From NCBI GenBank assembly GCA_035995285.1, contig DASYKO010000565.1, forward strand, positions 1 through 9,173: a stretch of DNA of 9,173 nucleotides. The letters are read 5' to 3'. This document shows, in pieces, positions 6,237 to 9,173 of the stretch (its first letter is position 1; every line of letters begins with the position of its first letter). The notes under the pieces were generated by a model. The model made no database searches and had not been told where the DNA came from. It saw only the letters and a program-made list of their open reading frames with translations. A program made the translations under genes and the position numbers. This DNA is from UBA7672 sp035995285 (lineage in GTDB: Bacteria > Pseudomonadota > Alphaproteobacteria > Caulobacterales > Hyphomonadaceae).

Positions 6237-7147
6237 CGCGCCTCCCCATTCCTTGGCTCTTCTGGCCAGTACAACCGCATCGGATTGTCCACCAGCAGCT
6301 TGCGCTGCAGCTCGCTTGTCACCGCGATCTTCGGAATGAAGTCCACCAGCTTCCCATCATCCGGCGCATGCGTCGTCATGTTGGGATGCGGCCAGTCTGT
6401 TCCCCACAACACGCGATCCGGAAACTGCTCCACCACGGCCCTCGCGAACGGAACCACATCCTCATACGCATCCGGCCCCGTCTTCGACAGCCGTTCGGGA
6501 CAAGACACCTTCGACCAGAAGTTCGGATGCTCGCGCATCAGCTTGAGGAAAAGCCCGAACTCCGGCCCATCGACTGCCTTCGTCACATCCGGACGCCCCA
6601 TATGGTCGACGACCACATCCGTCGGCAGTGAGGCGAAGAAGTCGTAATGCTCCGCCAATTCCTGCGCCTCGAAATAGATCACCACATGCCAGCCCAGCGG
6701 TTTCACCCGCGCTGCGATCTCGGCAAGCTCGCCCTTGTCCAGCCGATCCACCAGCCGCTTCACGAAATTGAACCGAACGCCGCGCACGCCGGCTGCGTTC
6801 AGCGCAATCAACTCCGCATCCGTCACACCGCGATAGACCGTCGCCACGCCCCGCGCCCTGCCGCCCGCTTTCTCCAGCGCATCGACTAGCGCCCGATTGT
6901 CCGCACCATGACACGTCGCCTGCACAATCACATTGCGCGAGAAGCCGAGGAAATCCCGCAACGCAAACAGCTGCGCCGCCGAAGCATCGCACGGTGTATA
7001 CTTCCGCTCCGGCGCAAAGGGGAAAACGTCGCCCGGCCCGAACACATGGCAGTGCGCATCCACCGCGCCCACCGGCGCCTTGAACGCCGGCCTGGACGGC
7101 GAGGGATGCCAGTCGATCCAGCCTTTCGTCTTCTCGAACGCCGGCAT
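6233..7147 (-). CDS. ligI: 2-pyrone-4,6-dicarboxylate hydrolase (LigI)
   Basis: The product is a 304-aa amidohydrolase-superfamily enzyme that hydrolyses the lactone 2-pyrone-4,6-dicarboxylate to 4-oxalomesaconate in the cytoplasm. Family LigI needs no divalent metal. Landmarks matching Sphingobium LigI: His32 and His34 (DAHCHVFGP), Tyr50, Arg125 and Arg131 (GVRFNFVKR), Tyr158, His182 and Arg185 (DHMGRPD), Arg219 (CPERL) and the catalytic Asp251 (GTDWPHPNM). The Arg residues are those that hold the two carboxylates, so the substrate call is strong. The ATG directly follows the ligJ stop (TAG-ATG); its own stop overlaps the ligA start. In Sphingobium SYK-6 ligI lies in a different operon from ligJABC, whereas here it sits between ligJ and ligA. 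Confidence 0.95.
   Translation of the reverse strand: MPAFEKTKGWIDWHPSPSRPAFKAPVGAVDAHCHVFGPGDVFPFAPERKYTPCDASAAQLFALRDFLGFSRNVIVQATCHGADNRALVDALEKAGGRARGVATVYRGVTDAELIALNAAGVRGVRFNFVKRLVDRLDKGELAEIAARVKPLGWHVVIYFEAQELAEHYDFFASLPTDVVVDHMGRPDVTKAVDGPEFGLFLKLMREHPNFWSKVSCPERLSKTGPDAYEDVVPFARAVVEQFPDRVLWGTDWPHPNMTTHAPDDGKLVDFIPKIAVTSELQRKLLVDNPMRLYWPEEPRNGEAR
6241..6247 (-). promoter_or_regulatory. Strong ribosome binding site for the GTG start of ligA
   Basis: GGGGAGG on the minus strand, inside the 3' end of ligI, lies 4 nt before the GTG at 6236. It supports the non-ATG start and may offset the weaker start codon. Confidence 0.65.
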
Positions 7148-8167
7148 CTAAAGGCCCCGCGCCTTCAGCTGCGCATCCAGCCGCGGATAGACGCGCCGCG
7201 CATTGCCTTCGAACACCTTCGCCTTGTCGGTGGCGGAGATCTTGAGCGCGTCGACATAGCGCTTGGTGTCGTCAAAATACTGGCCGGTCTCGGGATCGAT
7301 GCCCCGCACCGCGCCAACCATCTCCGAGCCGAACAGGATGTTGTCGATATCGATCACGCGGAACAGGAGATCGATGCCCGGCTGGTGATAGACGCACGTA
7401 TCGAAGAACACGTTCTTCATGACATGGCCCTTGAGTGCCGGCTTCTTCAGCATGTCGGCAAGGCCGCGATAGCGGCCCCAGTGATACGGAACGCCGCCGC
7501 CGCCGTGCGGGATGATGAACCGCAGCGTGGGGAAATCCCGGAACAGGTCGCCCTGCAGGAACTGCATGAACGCTGTCGTATCGGCGTTGATGTAGTGGGC
7601 CCCGGTGGCGTGGAAGTTTTCGTTGCACGAGGCCGACACGTGCACCATCGCCGGCACGTCGAGCTCGACCATCTTCTCGTAGAACGGATACCAGGATTTG
7701 TCCGTCAGCGGCTTCGACGTCCAGTGCCCGCCCGACGGATCGGGGTTGAGATTGCAGCCGACCATGCCGAGCTGCGTCACGCAGCGCTCAAGCTCGGCGA
7801 CCGAATGCGAGATTGGCGCGCCGGGCGATTGCGGCAACTGGCAGACGCCGATGAAGATGTCCGGGTACAGCGTCGTCACCCGGTGGATCAGGTCGTTGCA
7901 CGCACGTGTCCACGCCTGGCTGACTTTCTCGTCTCCCTCGTGATGCCCCATGGCCGAGGCGCGCGGCGAGAAGATCGTCATGTCCGCGCCGCGCTGTTTG
8001 ATGAGCTTGATCTGGTTTTCCTCGACACTCTCGCGGATGAAGTCGTCCGAGATCGCGGGGTAAGCCGGCGGCGCCTTGCCTGCGGCGAAGGCTGCAATCT
8101 GGTCGTCGCGCCATTTGTTGTGCGGGCCGGGCGCAGTCGTGTAGTGGCCATGGCAATCGATGATCAT
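7148..8167 (-). CDS. ligJ: 4-oxalomesaconate hydratase (LigJ)
   Basis: The product is 339 aa, an amidohydrolase-superfamily, ACMSD-like protein. It adds water to the tautomerised 4-oxalomesaconate to give 4-carboxy-4-hydroxy-2-oxoadipate. The N-terminus MIIDCHGHYTTAP is characteristic of LigJ. Likely Zn ligands are His6 and His8 (HGH), His176 (VHVSAS) and Glu282 (FGSEMVG), with His221 in IPHGGGG nearby. Glu where relatives have FGSD or FGTD is typical of LigJ and separates it from decarboxylases of the same family. The ATG at 8167 overlaps the preceding gene's stop as ATGA, with AAGG 9 nt upstream. The open frame to 8263 is rejected because HGH must lie at the very N-terminus. It abuts ligI. 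It needs the tautomerase whose end is at 9045-9173 to make its true substrate. Confidence 0.94.
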   Translation of the reverse strand: MIIDCHGHYTTAPGPHNKWRDDQIAAFAAGKAPPAYPAISDDFIRESVEENQIKLIKQRGADMTIFSPRASAMGHHEGDEKVSQAWTRACNDLIHRVTTLYPDIFIGVCQLPQSPGAPISHSVAELERCVTQLGMVGCNLNPDPSGGHWTSKPLTDKSWYPFYEKMVELDVPAMVHVSASCNENFHATGAHYINADTTAFMQFLQGDLFRDFPTLRFIIPHGGGGVPYHWGRYRGLADMLKKPALKGHVMKNVFFDTCVYHQPGIDLLFRVIDIDNILFGSEMVGAVRGIDPETGQYFDDTKRYVDALKISATDKAKVFEGNARRVYPRLDAQLKARGL

Positions 8168-9048
8168 GCTGCAGCGCCTTGTTCGTTCATCATCTCGCGC
8201 ATCGCATCGAGCATGTCGGCAAGGTCCTGTTCGGACAGCGCAGACGCAAACTGCGGCGCCCAAGCTTGCCGCTCCGCCGCCGCGCTGCTCATGTGCGGTT
8301 CCAGCCCCGCCTCGGCCACAGTGCGCGCAACCTCGCGCATCTCCTCGGCCCGCCGTGTTCCGTGCTCCAGCGTGCGGGAAATCATGTAGTGCGAGAGCTT
8401 CGTCCAGTCCGGCCCGGGAAAGAGATCGCCGAGCGATTTGAGCACGGTATCCTCAACGCCGTAGCTGCGCGCCGCCAGGAGGCTCTCGGAGAGCAGCGCC
8501 TCGATGCCCTTCACCATCACGCTCCGGCACATCTTGGCCGCCGACGCCTTGCCGATGTCGGCGGAGAAGAACTCGGCGCCCAAAAATCCAAGCGCCCTGG
8601 CTTCCGGCAGGAACGCCTCGGCATGCGGGCCACCGAGCAGGATCGGCGTTGCCATGCGCTTTGGCGGAAAGGGGCTCATGACGGCAGCCTCGACATAGCG
8701 GCCGCCAGCCGCTTCGATCGCCTGCGCTGCTTCGCGCTTCACGCCGGGCGAGGCCGAGTTGAGGTCGAGAAAAACCGCACCCTTGCCGATCCCACCGGTC
8801 ACCGACCGTGCCGCCGCCAGCGTCTGCGCCGCAGTGACAGCGGAGATGACAAGGTCGGCTGTCCTGGCCGCGGCGGCAGCGGTTTCGCCGACATACAGCT
8901 GCAGCTTGCTCGCGCAGCGTGCAGGCGCGCTGCCATCATCCCGGATCTTCAGGTCGAAAGCCGTAAGCTCCGTGCGCGCGACGAGGTCGGACGCCAGAAT
9001 GCCGCCCAATTCTCCCAGCCCGATCAGGGCGATCCGCTTGATGCTCAT
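8164..9048 (-). CDS. DUF1932-type NAD(P)-binding dehydrogenase (6-phosphogluconate dehydrogenase-like)
   Basis: The product is a 294-aa member of the beta-hydroxyacid dehydrogenase superfamily. The Rossmann dinucleotide site is IALIGLGELGG, with GLGELG at 10-15. DLVISAV (65-71) and FLDLNSASPGVKREAA (93-108) follow, the latter corresponding to the substrate-binding loop. A helical C-terminal domain has KASAAKMCRSVMVKGIEALL (167-186), where Lys172 is the probable catalytic lysine, and FPGPDWTKLSHYM (210-222). This matches the DUF1932 C-terminal domain. The true substrate is unknown, and no step of the known protocatechuate 4,5-cleavage pathway needs such an enzyme. The start at 9048 is chosen because it overlaps the upstream stop as ATGA and places the Rossmann motif close to the N-terminus. 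An in-frame ATG at 9060 would add four residues. It overlaps ligJ by 4 nt, so it is surely co-translated with the pathway. Confidence 0.85.
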   Translation of the reverse strand: MSIKRIALIGLGELGGILASDLVARTELTAFDLKIRDDGSAPARCASKLQLYVGETAAAAARTADLVISAVTAAQTLAAARSVTGGIGKGAVFLDLNSASPGVKREAAQAIEAAGGRYVEAAVMSPFPPKRMATPILLGGPHAEAFLPEARALGFLGAEFFSADIGKASAAKMCRSVMVKGIEALLSESLLAARSYGVEDTVLKSLGDLFPGPDWTKLSHYMISRTLEHGTRRAEEMREVARTVAEAGLEPHMSSAAAERQAWAPQFASALSEQDLADMLDAMREMMNEQGAAA

Positions 9049-9173
9049 GATGCGCCCCATGCGGAGGCCGCCACAAACACCTGTCCGTCCATCAGCTTGC
9101 GCGCGGTCCGGAGCAGGGCGGAGCGCTTCACCTTCAGCTCACTACCCGTCGTTTCGATTTCCATGTCCACCGT
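9045..9173 (-). CDS. ligU: 3' end of a PrpF/LigU-type 4-oxalomesaconate tautomerase (cut by the right edge)
   Basis: Forty-two residues plus TGA are visible, in frame up to the window edge: TVDMEIETTGSE, then LKVKRSALLRTARKLMDGQV, then FVAASAWGAS. The stretch LLRTARKLMDGQVF is the hallmark C-terminus of the PrpF family (diaminopimelate-epimerase fold). That family includes 2-methylaconitate isomerase and the 4-oxalomesaconate tautomerases LigU and GalD. Placed directly before ligJ and ligI, the tautomerase role is the best reading: it converts the LigI product into the isomer that LigJ hydrates. The stop overlaps the next start as ATGA. Only the end is visible, so the exact member is inferred from context. 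Confidence 0.7.
   Translation of the reverse strand, partial: TVDMEIETTGSELKVKRSALLRTARKLMDGQVFVAASAWGAS

Noticed and set aside
3999..6647. 882-codon open frame on the plus strand, antisense to the reductase, ligC, ligB, ligA and ligI
   Set aside because: It runs across several well-supported genes on the other strand. Its translation is Arg/His/Leu-rich shadow sequence without motifs; such long antisense frames are expected where third-position G/C bias is extreme.
8168..8263. N-terminal extension of LigJ
   Set aside because: LigJ proteins begin at MIIDCHGH, and the ATG at 8167 has the coupled ATGA overlap.
6908..8389. 493-codon open frame on the plus strand opposite ligJ and its neighbours
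   Set aside because: Shadow of ligI, ligJ and the dehydrogenase; composition is Arg-rich and no domain is visible.

Overview
The window looks like a chromosomal stretch from a G+C-rich proteobacterium, most likely an alphaproteobacterium. This rests on very strong G/C bias at third codon positions, lig-type meta-cleavage genes of the sphingomonad/rhizobial kind, and a TTGAC-type -35 candidate. The species cannot be told from the sequence. No tRNA, rRNA, CRISPR array, transposase or phage gene was seen.

The right two thirds (about 3074-9173, all on the minus strand, so transcription runs right to left) is the protocatechuate 4,5-cleavage pathway packed as one operon. In transcription order it reads: the 3' end of a PrpF/LigU-type 4-oxalomesaconate tautomerase (cut by the right edge), a DUF1932-type NAD(P)-binding dehydrogenase without an assigned step, LigJ (4-oxalomesaconate hydratase), LigI (2-pyrone-4,6-dicarboxylate hydrolase), LigA and LigB (the two subunits of protocatechuate 4,5-dioxygenase), LigC (4-carboxy-2-hydroxymuconate-6-semialdehyde dehydrogenase), and a terminal aldo/keto reductase. 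Every junction either overlaps by 4 nt (ATGA or GTGA), abuts exactly (TAG followed directly by ATG, three times) or is 1 nt apart. The genes should therefore be co-transcribed and translationally coupled.

Together they take protocatechuate through ring opening (LigAB), oxidation of the hemiacetal form to 2-pyrone-4,6-dicarboxylate (LigC), lactone hydrolysis (LigI), tautomerisation (LigU) and hydration (LigJ) to 4-carboxy-4-hydroxy-2-oxoadipate. The final aldolase (LigK), a regulator and an uptake transporter are not in the window; they may lie beyond the right edge.

Left of the operon is a 135-nt gap with a short hairpin and a weak promoter candidate. Next comes a CocE/NonD-type alpha/beta hydrolase with a lipoprotein-like leader (1169-2938, minus). 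A 194-nt gap follows, carrying a bidirectional intrinsic terminator flanked by A6/T6, then a small lipoprotein-type class II cytochrome c (474-974, minus).

At the far left the 3' end of an unrecognised plus-strand gene (3-272) converges on the cytochrome gene. Its stop codon lies inside a 95-bp palindromic intergenic repeat (268-362). The remaining spacer, 363-473, holds nothing convincing beyond a weak imperfect hairpin at 423-443 without a T tract.
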